Shown here in pieces: positions 18,766-28,872 of a stretch of DNA of 64,000 nt. The notes below the pieces were generated by a model. The model saw only the letters and a list, made by a program, of their open reading frames with translations. It did not search any database and was not told the DNA's origin. Positions within the stretch are counted from its first letter, which is position 1; the number at the start of each line of letters is the position of its first letter. The position numbers were made by a program, and so were the translations under genes. The DNA is from Bradyrhizobium sp. CCBAU 051011 (lineage in GTDB: Bacteria > Pseudomonadota > Alphaproteobacteria > Rhizobiales > Xanthobacteraceae), in the NCBI RefSeq assembly GCF_009930815.1, contig NZ_CP022222.1, forward strand, positions 4,382,501 to 4,446,500. The letters run 5' to 3'.

Positions 18766-18948
18766 ATGAACGATAACCGGAGCAGGCTGCTCGATTTGTT
18801 GACTTGCATTTACTGCAATCAAACGATGAATCTTGAGAAGATTGACCCTGATGACCAGGGGAATGATCTTATTCAATATCGCTGCAAGATGTGTCAGCGG
18901 ATCGAGACGGTGCGACTGTCCCGCGGTCGGTGGCCTAGCGCGTCTTAA
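18766..18948 (+). CDS. Small zinc-ribbon protein
   Basis: A 60-residue protein whose core is CIYCNQTMNLEKI, then IQYRCKMCQRIETVRL. Two C-x-x-C pairs 23-25 residues apart form a zinc ribbon of the size used for nucleic-acid or protein contacts. I take ATG 18766 (MNDNRSRLLDLL) as the start; a GTG at 18748 would add six residues. I recall close relatives in Bradyrhizobium-type genomes, usually annotated as hypothetical. It stands alone between the minus-strand membrane-protein genes and the groEL remnant. Function not known. Confidence 0.7.
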   Translation: MNDNRSRLLDLLTCIYCNQTMNLEKIDPDDQGNDLIQYRCKMCQRIETVRLSRGRWPSAS

Positions 18949-19172
18949 CCGTTCGGTCTTTGAACAGGCTCCGGCCTCATTGACGTTGGCCCGGTTTGCC
19001 AATCTCGTCGCCGACGTCACGGTCTGATAGAGGTCAATTGCTCAGTGAGCGACGACAAACCTTTCGGAATGGGCATTGAAGCAGTGACGTTGGTCAGCCT
19101 GTTGTCACGCTTGGCACGATAATCTGAGAAAGGCGGTTCGGCTAGCAGGACTGAACGTGCTGTTCGCGTCTG

Positions 19173-20502
<1,330 letters not shown>

Positions 20503-20741
20503 GGATTGGTTCCCGAATTAATCAGGTGACCTCGCGGGCGCCTAAGGGCGTTCTAAGTCGGAGTTTGCGGTCCTCCCTTTGCTTGTCCGCACAACAAGCT
20601 AACCCTCGCAAAGCGAGCTCGTGCGGCGCGCTTGCTCTGGTGATTTCAACCCACACGATTTCAGGCCGTCCAATGTTTTAAGCTAGCGGCCAAAAAGCCA
20701 ATCAAACTGCTTTGCCGCGGCATTAAGAATATCTTATCGGG

Positions 20742-21289
20742 GTGATTACGACCCGGCAGCTAAGTTATCTTGATGCGCTTGCCCGTCATCAACATTTCGG
20801 ACGAGCCGCGGCGGAGTGTTGTGTCAGCCAGCCCGCTCTTTCAATGCAGATCCACGAACTGGAAGGGCTTCTCGGCATAGAGTTGATCGAGCGGCGCCCG
20901 GGCGCGCCAATGTTCACCGAACTCGGCATCGAGATCGCGCAACGCGCCGGAGCGATCCTTGGTGGAGTTGTGCCAAGGGGCGTTGGACTGTGGCCTCGAG
21001 CCTCAGTGCAACGAGCCTTGCAACGGTCATGCAGATGGTGGCGAGTGGATATGGCGCCACGCTAGTTCCAGAAGTCGCGGCCGATGTCGAGTTGCGCGAC
21101 GACCGAGTGAAGCTCCTGCGTTTTGTCGAACCGCAACCCGGCCGCCGTATCGGGCTGGCGTGGCGCCGGACGTCTCCACGCAAGGTCGACTTCCTGGCGT
21201 TTGGTCAGATGGTGAAGAGCGCGCTGAACGCACCCGCCCGGCCGCAATGTATCCACCACGAGCGCACTGCTTTGCGAACGGAAGTCTAG
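20742..21289 (+). pseudogene. OxyR-type LysR regulator pseudogene with internal deletion
   Basis: The first frame starts with a strong OxyR-like winged helix: TRQLSYLDALARHQHFGRAA, CVSQPALSMQIHELEG and ELIERRPGAPMFTELG. It loses similarity after AGAILGG (about 20965). A second frame, shifted, then gives the C-terminal end of the same family: SLATVMQMVASGYGATLVPEV, LLRFVEPQPGRRIGLAWRRTSPRK. An intact OxyR has about 300 residues; the middle of the effector domain, including the redox cysteines, is gone, and the two ends are out of frame. It lies divergent from the groEL remnant, 240 bases away. OxyR normally senses peroxide and activates protective genes; this copy cannot. Confidence 0.75.
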
Positions 21290-21309
21290 TAGAAATCGGT
21301 CTGGGTCTT

Positions 21310-21429
21310 CTGCGGAACCGAGCAAGGCCCGAGGAGATCGCTGCAGCGGTTCTTTGGCTCTGCAGCCCTGGCTCGAGCTTCGTGATTGGCCACGCACTCG
21401 CTGTGGATGGCGGCTACAAAACCCGTTGA
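21310..21429 (+). pseudogene. C-terminal fragment of a short-chain dehydrogenase/reductase
   Basis: The plus frame ending at TGA 21427-21429 reads ARPEEIAAAVLWLCSPGSSF and VIGHALAVDGGYKTR. This is the classical SDR C-terminus: R-P-E-E-I-A, then W-L-C-S, then G-x-x-L-x-V-D-G-G-Y. The nucleotide-binding N-terminus and the catalytic Y-x-x-x-K are absent; upstream in this frame lies the oxyR-like remnant. It is thus a fragment of about 35-40 codons left by deletion. Confidence 0.7.
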
Positions 21430-21526
21430 CGACGAAAACCACGGCATCCTCTCGCCTTTGCCCAAGGGGATGCCTATGTTGCGGAGTGCCTGCAACGGCC
21501 CCAAACCGACAATGGGAGGTATGCTC

Positions 21527-23308
21527 ATGGACGCGCCCAGCAAGGAATTTGCGCTGGCGGGCAGCCTTGAGGAGCTGAAGATCAAGGGGCGGCTCGTTGT
21601 GCGCGGTGGCCATCGTCCGATCCTCGTCATCTACGACCGCGGGCGCGTCTTCGCCCTCGACAATCGGTGCCCGCACATGGGCTTCCCGCTCGAGCGCGGC
21701 AGCGTCGAGGACGGCATCTTGACCTGTCACTGGCACCACGCTCGCTTCGATCTCGAAAGCGGCTGCACCTTCGATCTGTGGGCGGACGATGTGCCGACCT
21801 GCCCGGTCGAGGTGCGCAATGGTGACGTCTGGGTAAAGACCACGTTCACCTATGCCGATCTCACCGCGCATTGGCATCAGCGGCTTGCGAACGGCCTTGC
21901 CCACGACCTCGGCCTCGTTATTGCCAAGGCCTTGCATGGTCAACTCGCGGCCGGCGTACCACAGGCCGAAATCGTACGGGAAGTGGCTCTGTTCGGGTCG
22001 CAGAATCGCGACGGCTGGGGCGTGGGTCTTACGATCCTTACGGCACTCGCCAATATCCTGCCTGTGCTGCCGGAGGAGGAAGCCTATCTCGCTCTATTCC
22101 ACGGCGCACGCCGTGTGGCGGGGGACTGCGACGGCGAGGCGCCGCGGCGGGAACGCGCGCCGCTTGGAAGCCGGCCGGATCCGGCCGCGCTCAAACGCTG
22201 GCTGCGGCGTTGGACAAAAGTGCGCCATCGCGAGGCGGCCGAGCGCACCCTGCTCACGGCGATTGCGGCCGGCTTCTCTCCGGCTGAACTCGCTGATGCC
22301 CTGTTCGCCGCCGAGACCGAGCGGGTTTTCGCCGACACCGGGCACTCGCTCGACTTCATCAACAAGGTATTCGAGTGCCTCGACCTGGTCGGCTGGCAAC
22401 ACGCGGCGGCTCTGCTGCCGACTGTCGTCGGCCAGATGGTAGCGGCCCGTGGCGCCGAGGAATCGACGGCCTGGCGCCAGCCCGTTGACCTTGTTGCGTT
22501 GTGTGAGGAATCAGCCAGCGTCCTCGCGGACCTGTGTGCTGCCGGACGCGGCTCGCGTGACTGGTCGGGCCACACCGCACTTGCTCAAGAGCTGCTCGGT
22601 GACGATCCAGCCAGGATCGTTGACGCGCTCAAGGAGGCGATCCGCGCCGGTGCGGTCCCTGCTGACCTTGGCCGATCCCTCGCCTACGCGGCAGCGCTCA
22701 GGGTGGCGCGCTTCGGCAATGCCAACGAGCACGCCGACTGGGAGACGGCGCATCACGTCTTCACCTACGCCAACGCCGTCCACCAGATGCTGACGCGCAT
22801 CGGGACTGCCAACACCGACACTCACGTCACGGCCGTCCGCGGCGTATTGCACGGAGCGATGGCGCTCTACCTTGCTCGCTATCTCAATGTGCCGCCGGCG
22901 CGCATTCCGGGCGACGGCGGCGAGCAGCTCGATGATCTGCCCGCGGATCCAGAGACGATCGGCGCCGCCTTGCTCGACGCCTTTGACCGGCAGCGACAGG
23001 TCGATCTCGCCGCACGCCTGGTGGCACGGCATCTCACGCTCGGCCATTCGCCGCAGGCGCTGATCGCCACGCTCGCGCATGCGGTGCTGCGCGAAGATGC
23101 AGGCTTCCATGCGTATCAGATGCTGGAGGCGGGAGTCCGGCAATTCGGCGCGTGGGGCGACACGGACGAGGGCCGGCACATCCTCATCGCGGTTGCCCGC
23201 TATCTGGCGGCCCATTCACCGACCGAACGCGCGTCACTGCAGACAGCCGACATCGCCCGCCGCTTGATGCGAGGCGGCGAGCTGCATCAAGAGGCTGGAT
23301 CGTCCTGA
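21527..23308 (+). CDS. Rieske [2Fe-2S] protein with a large helical C-terminal domain
   Basis: A 593-residue protein. ATG 21527 is preceded at good spacing by GGGAGG (21514-21519). Residues about 10-105 form a Rieske domain with both cluster motifs intact: CPHMGFPLERG (C-x-H) and, 16 residues on, CHWHHARFDL (C-x-x-H). The remaining 480 residues are mostly alpha-helical, with many histidines and repeated Ala/Leu helices (GHSLDFINKVFECLDL, AHHVFTYANAVHQ, GVLHGAMALYLARYLNVP), and match no domain I can name. Rieske domains move electrons in ring-hydroxylating dioxygenases and bc1 complexes, but the usual iron-binding catalytic domain of dioxygenases is not recognisable. No signal peptide, so cytoplasmic. 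Its neighbours are gene remnants upstream and the adenosine-specific kinase gene downstream on the other strand. Confidence 0.78.
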   Translation: MDAPSKEFALAGSLEELKIKGRLVVRGGHRPILVIYDRGRVFALDNRCPHMGFPLERGSVEDGILTCHWHHARFDLESGCTFDLWADDVPTCPVEVRNGDVWVKTTFTYADLTAHWHQRLANGLAHDLGLVIAKALHGQLAAGVPQAEIVREVALFGSQNRDGWGVGLTILTALANILPVLPEEEAYLALFHGARRVAGDCDGEAPRRERAPLGSRPDPAALKRWLRRWTKVRHREAAERTLLTAIAAGFSPAELADALFAAETERVFADTGHSLDFINKVFECLDLVGWQHAAALLPTVVGQMVAARGAEESTAWRQPVDLVALCEESASVLADLCAAGRGSRDWSGHTALAQELLGDDPARIVDALKEAIRAGAVPADLGRSLAYAAALRVARFGNANEHADWETAHHVFTYANAVHQMLTRIGTANTDTHVTAVRGVLHGAMALYLARYLNVPPARIPGDGGEQLDDLPADPETIGAALLDAFDRQRQVDLAARLVARHLTLGHSPQALIATLAHAVLREDAGFHAYQMLEAGVRQFGAWGDTDEGRHILIAVARYLAAHSPTERASLQTADIARRLMRGGELHQEAGSS

Positions 23309-23461
23309 CATGACGCGCTGAGGGCGCACTAAGGGCGATCTGAAAGCAGACCTGACGCGCTGCGATCTTCGCCGCGATCCTGGCGCGCGCTTCGCGTTCG
23401 ATGCGTGGCAGCGTCAGCTGCAGTGGTGGTGCATCCTGTCGGGTTCGGCCTCATCCAGCCA

Positions 23462-23947
23462 CTACAGCTTGTAGCCGATCTTGCGCAGCAGGTCTTTCCG
23501 CCACGCAATGTCGGCGTCGGTTTCGACACCCAGCGGCGAGGCGCCATCCACCACGCCGAGCACGCCGCGGCCCAGCTCCGTTTGCGCGACGATTACCTGT
23601 GTCGGGTTGGCCGTCGCGCAATAGATGCGGCAGACTTCCGGCACCGCGCGCACCGCAGCCAGCACGTTGACGGGAAAGAACCCGTCGCCCAGGAAGATCA
23701 GGAAAGTGTGGCCGGCGCCGACGGCCAATGCGTTGTCGCGTGCGAGGGCGAGGGCGGGTTCGTCATTACCCGACCAGCGCACCAGCCGCTTGCCCGAGGC
23801 CTCGCAGAAGGCCAGCCCGAACCGGATGCCCGGAACCGCGCCCACCAGCGCCTCGTGGAGGTCTTCCACGGTCTTGATGAAATGCGACTGGCCGAAGATG
23901 AAGTTGGCGTCGTCCGGCTTGACGATGGGCACCACGGTGAGTTCCAT
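23462..23947 (-). CDS. Adenosine-specific kinase family protein (PF04008 type)
   Basis: A 161-residue protein beginning MELTVVPIVKPDDANFIFG. Signature stretches are QSHFIKTVEDLHEALVG, PGIRFGLAFCEASGKRLVR, VGAGHTFLIFLGDGFFPVNVL, EVCRIYCATANPTQVIVAQT and the terminal DIAWRKDLLRKIGYKL. This matches the compact family first described from archaea and thermophiles as adenosine-specific kinase. The length is exactly that of the family, so the ATG at 23947 is right even though the frame is open to 24070. It is a single cytoplasmic domain. The biological role of the family in bacteria is not settled. Confidence 0.85.
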   Translation of the reverse strand: MELTVVPIVKPDDANFIFGQSHFIKTVEDLHEALVGAVPGIRFGLAFCEASGKRLVRWSGNDEPALALARDNALAVGAGHTFLIFLGDGFFPVNVLAAVRAVPEVCRIYCATANPTQVIVAQTELGRGVLGVVDGASPLGVETDADIAWRKDLLRKIGYKL

Positions 23948-24170
23948 GGCTGCGCTCCTGCAGGGTGAGCTACGCATTCCATGGTAGCCGCCGGAAGGTG
24001 ATTGCAAGCCGCCATAGGCGGCCGATTTCGCTGCCATCCACGCTTCGGCTTCCTCGTGGGGCTCGAACACCTAGACCGCTTCGCCGGCTGCGTTGATGGC
24101 GCGGAACACGGCGGCCCGCGGGGAGCGGCCATGGTCGCGGCAGCAAGTCCGCGAGCTTTCATTACCGGGA

Positions 24171-24542
24171 ATGATGAGCGATAATCAGCAGCGGGACGGA
24201 ATCGGGCCGATGCCAGAGCGAACACACAGTCGAGACAGCGATATCGATGCGACGAGCGCAAGCGCTCGTTTGGCCGGCCTCGACATCGACATCATTCACC
24301 GGCAATCGCCGAATGGTGATTGGGAGCAGATATCAATCAACCTGCGGGCAACGCCATCCTTCGAAGCGCTCGGGTCCTTGTTCGAGGCAGCTAACCCTTT
24401 CACGTTTTGGGTGCAGGCCACACGATTCATGTGGATGCCATGGCTGCTCACGACGCAGACGATGATGCTGCCGGCAGGCCGGACGCGAACACTCCCGACT
24501 GCTGTCCACTCTGAGCGCGAGGCGCCGACGACTACCGGTTAG
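24171..24542 (+). CDS. Small protein of unknown function with a hydrophobic aromatic segment
   Basis: About 123 residues from ATG 24171 (a second ATG follows directly). The middle reads LAGLDIDIIHRQSPNGDWEQISINLRA, then SLFEAANPFTFWVQATRFMWMPWLL. The aromatic segment F-W-V-Q-A-x-x-F-M-W-x-P-W is reminiscent of granule-associated, phasin-like proteins, but the similarity is weak and I do not assign a function. No signal peptide. Its stop overlaps the 3' end of the convergent DUF2905 gene by about ten bases. It could be spurious, though the amino-acid composition is protein-like. Confidence 0.45.
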   Translation: MMSDNQQRDGIGPMPERTHSRDSDIDATSASARLAGLDIDIIHRQSPNGDWEQISINLRATPSFEALGSLFEAANPFTFWVQATRFMWMPWLLTTQTMMLPAGRTRTLPTAVHSEREAPTTTG

Positions 24543-24711
24543 CGAGCCAGAGGGTCAGGGAAAGGATCACGCTGACCAGCAACGATGTTGCGAGCGGGAT
24601 ATAAACGCGGAAGTTGTCGCGCTCGACGAGAATGTCGCCGGGCAACCGGCCCAAGCCGATCTTGTTGATCACTGGCCATTGCAGCCCGAGCGGAACGACC
24701 GGTAGGCGCAT
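24532..24711 (-). CDS. DUF2905-family small membrane protein
   Basis: A 59-residue minus-strand frame from ATG 24711 to TAG 24532-24534. It contains KIGLGRLPGDILVERDNFRV and YIPLATSLLVSVILSLTLWL, the hallmark of DUF2905: G-L-G-R-L-P-G-D-I then R-x-N-F-x-x-Y-x-P, and one final helix ending in N-R. Family members normally have a first membrane helix of about 20 residues; here the N-terminus is short (MRLPVVPLGLQWPVIN) and an in-frame stop lies just upstream. The first helix may be degraded or in another frame. Function of the family is unknown. Confidence 0.7.
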   Translation of the reverse strand: MRLPVVPLGLQWPVINKIGLGRLPGDILVERDNFRVYIPLATSLLVSVILSLTLWLANR

Positions 24712-24887
24712 TAATTATCGCAACGATCCGCTCGGCTATGCCTCCGTCCCGACCTTGTGCGGCTGCTTCGCTTCAGCAGCGTCGGCGATCTCCGCTTGGT
24801 GACCGACGCGGCCATCGAACACCGGACGGTCCCGACACTTAGGGCGAGTGGTAGATTGAGAAGTCAAACTATTGGTCGAGGGAGGAT

Positions 24888-26549
24888 ATGCCTATGAGAG
24901 CATCGCCAAACTATTCGCGTCGTCGTTTCCTTCATGCCGGCACGGCCGGCGCAGCAGCAACCGTTGTCGCTGCGGCGTCAACGCCCCTTCGTGCGGCCGC
25001 CGAGGCGGGTGCGCAACCGCTACCCTCGACGGCGACGGCGCCGCGGATTCTGCGCAAGCCGCCGCTGCCTGAATTGGAGCGCATCGCCAAATCCTACAAC
25101 TTGGCTCTCAGCCGCGACGATCTGACGTCGTTCCGCAACCTCATGGACGGCGTGCTCGCGTCATACCGTCGGCTGGACCAGTTCGCGGAGCCGACATTGG
25201 CGGTGAAGTACCCGCGGGACGCGGGGTTCCGACCAGGTGTCTCGGACAATCGGCTCAACGCTTGGTACTGGAAGTGCTCGATCAAAGGCGCAACTTCGGG
25301 GCCTCTCGCGGGCAAGAAAATCGCCATCAAAGACAATGTGTGCGTTGCCGGTATCCCGATGATGAACGGTTCCAACGTGCTGGAGGGCTACGTCCCCGAC
25401 GTGGATGCGACCATTGTGACCCGCATCCTCGACGCCGGTGGGGAGATCGTCGGCAAGGCCGTGTGTGAGCATCTTTGCTTCTCGGGCGGTAGCCATACCT
25501 CCGACACTGGGCCCGTGCTCAATCCGCACGATCCGAAGCGATCTGCCGGAGGCTCCTCCAGCGGCAGTGCGGCGCTCGTCGTCGCGGGCGAGTGCGACAT
25601 GGCCATCGGGGGCGACCAGGGAGGATCGATCCGAATTCCCAGCTCTTTCTGCGGAGCGGTTGGCCACAAGCCCACCCACGGGCTTGTGCCATACACGGGT
25701 GTCTTCCCGATTGAATTAACACTTGATCATACCGGACCCATTGCCCGCACCGCCGGCGATGCCGCCCGGCTTCTCGAAGTGCTCGCCGGCGCCGATGGCC
25801 TCGACCCGCGCCAACCGGCGGGACTGCGTACGGAAGCGTATACCAAGCAGCTCACCGGAGACGTGCGTGGCCTGCGGATCGGAATCGTTAAGGAGGGATT
25901 TGGCTGGCCCAATTCCGAGCCCGATGTCGACGCCATGGTGCGCGAGGCAGCACAGCGCCTGACGCGAGCGGGAGGGAATGTAAGCGAGGTATCGATCCCC
26001 CTCCACCGCGACGGCATCCATATCTGGAACGCTATCGCCGTCGAGGGTGCCACGGCGCTGATGGTCGCGGGCAACAGCATGGGAACCAACTGGAAAGGGC
26101 ATTACACAACTTCGCTGCTGGACTTCTACGGCCGGAGTCGGCGGGTGCGCGCCAACGACCTTTCGGAGACCGTCAAGCTCGTCGTCCTGCTCGGCCAGTA
26201 CATGCAGGACAATTATCAGGGCCGCTACTACGCGAAGGCCCAAAACCTCGCGCGCATGCTACGCGCCGCCTACGACGAGCAACTCAAAGACGTCGATCTC
26301 CTGCTCATGCCGACGTTACCCTTGAAGGCCACGCTCCTCCCCGCCCCGGACGCGAGCCGCGAGGACTATGTTGCGCGGGCACTTGAAATGATTTCCAACA
26401 CTTGCCCGTTCGACGTCACTGGCCATCCTGCCGCCACGGTTCCGGCAGGCATGTCGGCAGGGCTCCCGGTTGGCATGATGCTGGTCGGACGCCACTGGGA
26501 GGACGGCACCGTGTTGCGTGCGGCAGACGCGTTCCAGATCGTCGGGTAG
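24888..26549 (+). CDS. Tat-exported amidase-signature enzyme
   Basis: A 553-residue amidase-signature hydrolase with a twin-arginine leader (SRRRFLHAGTAGAAATVVAAA), so it is folded in the cytoplasm and exported. The Ser-cisSer-Lys triad is present: Lys in KKIAIKDNV, cis-Ser in SAGGSSSGSAAL, nucleophile in GGDQGGSIRIPSS. The family cleaves carboxamides to acid plus ammonia; the same fold includes GatA, but the leader excludes that role. The substrate cannot be read from the sequence. The C-terminus ends at RAADAFQIVG, about 10-20 residues earlier than many relatives (where F-Q is followed by a charged helix), hinting at a small truncation. The start codon could also be ATG 24894; a GGGAGG stretch lies just upstream. 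Confidence 0.88.
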   Translation: MPMRASPNYSRRRFLHAGTAGAAATVVAAASTPLRAAAEAGAQPLPSTATAPRILRKPPLPELERIAKSYNLALSRDDLTSFRNLMDGVLASYRRLDQFAEPTLAVKYPRDAGFRPGVSDNRLNAWYWKCSIKGATSGPLAGKKIAIKDNVCVAGIPMMNGSNVLEGYVPDVDATIVTRILDAGGEIVGKAVCEHLCFSGGSHTSDTGPVLNPHDPKRSAGGSSSGSAALVVAGECDMAIGGDQGGSIRIPSSFCGAVGHKPTHGLVPYTGVFPIELTLDHTGPIARTAGDAARLLEVLAGADGLDPRQPAGLRTEAYTKQLTGDVRGLRIGIVKEGFGWPNSEPDVDAMVREAAQRLTRAGGNVSEVSIPLHRDGIHIWNAIAVEGATALMVAGNSMGTNWKGHYTTSLLDFYGRSRRVRANDLSETVKLVVLLGQYMQDNYQGRYYAKAQNLARMLRAAYDEQLKDVDLLLMPTLPLKATLLPAPDASREDYVARALEMISNTCPFDVTGHPAATVPAGMSAGLPVGMMLVGRHWEDGTVLRAADAFQIVG

Positions 26550-26710
26550 ACAGCAGTAGCGAATTGCTGGCTAACGGCACCGTCGGGTCCAAGGTTCGGA
26601 AACAGGAGGCCCGCGAGCCGGCGAGCGACGCGGCCTGCCCTGACATCGATGCCAGGCTCGTCTGCCGACGCGGAGTCGGGCCTCGTGCCGAGATCATGAA
26701 GAGGCGGGCC

Positions 26711-26953
26711 ATGGAGATCGAACGCACTAGATTCGGCACCATCACGATTGACGGAAAGACTTATGAACACGACGTGATCATTCGTCTGTCCGGCGAAGTG
26801 GCAAGGCGGAAGAAGAAGCTGTCGAAGAAGCACTACGCGACCTCGCATGTCTTCTCGAAGGACGAAGCGAAGTTCGTCTTTGAGGATGGATGCGAGCAGC
26901 TAATTCTTGGCTCGGGCCGCCTGCAGCTGAATTACGGTCTGCATCCCCGATGA
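26711..26953 (+). CDS. Mth938-like domain protein, possibly shortened
   Basis: An 80-residue frame: MEIERTRFGTITIDGKTYEHDVII, then KKHYATSHVFSKDEAKFVFEDG and EQLILGSGRL. This is the order of the Mth938/DUF498 fold (R-F-G-x-I-x-I-D-G-x-x-Y-x-x-D-V-I-I ... S-H-x-x-x-x-D-E-A ... L-I-x-G-x-G). Full members have about 110-120 residues; here the last third is replaced by a short tail (QLNYGLHPR), so the C-terminus may be frameshifted or lost. The ATG at 26711 has AGGCGGG before it; ATG 26696 in the same frame is an alternative. Biochemical role of the family is unclear. Confidence 0.6.
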   Translation: MEIERTRFGTITIDGKTYEHDVIIRLSGEVARRKKKLSKKHYATSHVFSKDEAKFVFEDGCEQLILGSGRLQLNYGLHPR

Positions 26954-27184
26954 CCTGCCACTGCAAGTAGAGCGAAGCTACGCCGACCATCGGTCGCCCG
27001 CTTTCTTATTTATACCAACTGATTACCCACCAACGGGTTCGGGTCGATCAAGCCAGGACTTGTAGGACTTTCGATCCGTTGTAATGTAAGGGACGCATGC
27101 GGAATTCGTATGGCTGCTTCCCGAAGGGCGCAGCGCACAATAAGCAGGCGCGAATCAACGTGCCGGTTTTAGATAGAGACCGAC

Positions 27185-28872
27185 ATGGCCGTTGGCGGAT
27201 CGTTTGACACGTTCCCCAAGCTGCTGGCGCGAAATGCCGCGCAGTTTAGCAGCCGCCCTGCGTTTCGGCACAAAGATCTCGGCATCTGGCAGACGTGGAC
27301 CTGGGCCCAGGTCGCAGAGATCGTGCGCGCCTACGCTGCGGGCTTGCATCGACTTGGATTGCAGCCAGGAGACACGATCGCCATCGTTGGCTCCAACCGG
27401 CCGAAGCTCTATTGGACGCTGATGGCAGCGCAAGTGCTGCGCGCGATTCCGGTTCCGGTCTATTCGGATGCAGTGGCTGACGAGCTTGCTTATGTCCTCG
27501 CTCACGCCGACGTAAAGTTTGTTGCGGCGCAAGATCAGGAGCAGGTCGACAAGGTCTCTTCTGTATCCGACCGGGTGCCGCATCTCCACAAGGTCGTCTA
27601 TGACGAGCCGCGTGGCCTCGATGACTACGACCACGATCGATTGATCGCAATCCGCGATGTCATCGAAGACGGCCGCGCCGCGCTTGCGGCCAGCGCGGCG
27701 CTCGGCAGGCAGATCGATGAGTTCATCCGGCAGGGTGAAGGTTCTGACATCTCGATCATCCTCTACACCTCGGGAACGACCGGCGCGTCGAAGGGCGTCA
27801 TGCTGTCGGCGCGAGGCTGCATCGACGCTGCGACTGATACCGTCAGGTTTGACAGCCTGACCGACAAGGACGTGGCGCTCGCCTACCTACCGCTCGCCTG
27901 GGTTGGTGATCATTACCTCAACTATGCACAGGGCATTGTCGCTGGATTCTGCATGGCGTGTCCCGAGAGCGGTGAGACGATCGAGCAGGATCGGCGCGAG
28001 ATCGGACCAACCTTCTATTTCGCCCCGCCGCGCGGTTTCGAGGCCATGCTGACGCGGGTAATGATCCGCATGGAGGACGCTGCAGCCATCAAGCGGCGCA
28101 TGTTTAACTACTTCCTTGGCATTGCGCGGCGTTATGGCGAGTCGATTTTGACCGGAAAGCCGGTGCCGCTGTCTGGCCGGCTGCTCTATGCGGTCGGGCG
28201 TTTGATGGTCTACGAGCCCCTCAAGAACGTTCTTGGCCTGTCTCGCGTGCGCGTCGCCTATACTGCAGGTGAGGCCATCGGTCCGGATCTGTTCGCGTTT
28301 TACCGCTCGATCGGATTGAACCTGAAGCAACTGTACGGTCAGACCGAAGCGTTCCTTTACGTTACCTGCCAGCCTGACGGTGAGATCTACTCCGATACGG
28401 TCGGCCCGGCTGCACCGAACGTCGACATCCGCATTGCGGAAACAGGCGAGGTGCACTTCCGCTCCCCGGGCATGTTCGTCGGATACTTCAAGGATCAGGC
28501 GAAGACCGCGGAGGCCATGACGTCCGACGGCTACGTCAAGACCGGCGACGCCGGTTTCTTCGACGAGAAGACTGGGCATCTGAAGATCATCGATCGCGCG
28601 AAGGATGTTGGTCGGCTGGCTGACGGCACGATGTTTGCGCCAAAGTATCTTGAGAACAAGTTGAAGTTCTTTCCCAACATCAAGGAAGCGGTCGTCTACG
28701 GCGACTCCAGGGATTTCGTTTGCGCCTTTCTTAATATCGACCCGGTCGCTGTGGCGAACTGGGCCGAACGCAACAATATCGCATACGGTTCCTATCAGGA
28801 GCTGGCGGGGCATCCGCTGGTCTACGACATGGTGGCGAAAGATGTTGCCGAGGTGAACCGCTCTCTTGCGGA
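27185..28872 (+). pseudogene. Long-chain acyl-CoA synthetase (AMP-binding), 3' end lost at a junction
   Basis: From ATG 27185 about 562 codons encode an adenylate-forming ligase that activates fatty acids with ATP and CoA. Motifs: ISIILYTSGTTGASKGVML (ATP loop), VRVAYTAGEAIGP, LKQLYGQTEAF, YVKTGDAGFFDEKTGHLKI (hinge) and the C-terminal AKDVGRLADGTMFAPKYLENKLKFFPNIKEAV. Similarity stops abruptly after DVAEVNRSLAE at about 28872. The normal end of the family (some 70-80 residues with the catalytic Lys region) is absent. The frame happens to stay open to 29380, but those residues are an Arg/Gly-rich out-of-frame reading of the histidine kinase gene that starts here. So the gene is 3'-truncated by recombination or assembly, and enzyme activity is doubtful. 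Confidence 0.8.

Noticed and set aside
24888..26549. GatA subunit of aspartyl/glutamyl-tRNA amidotransferase
   Set aside because: The Tat leader and absence of gatB/gatC exclude it; it is a general amidase.
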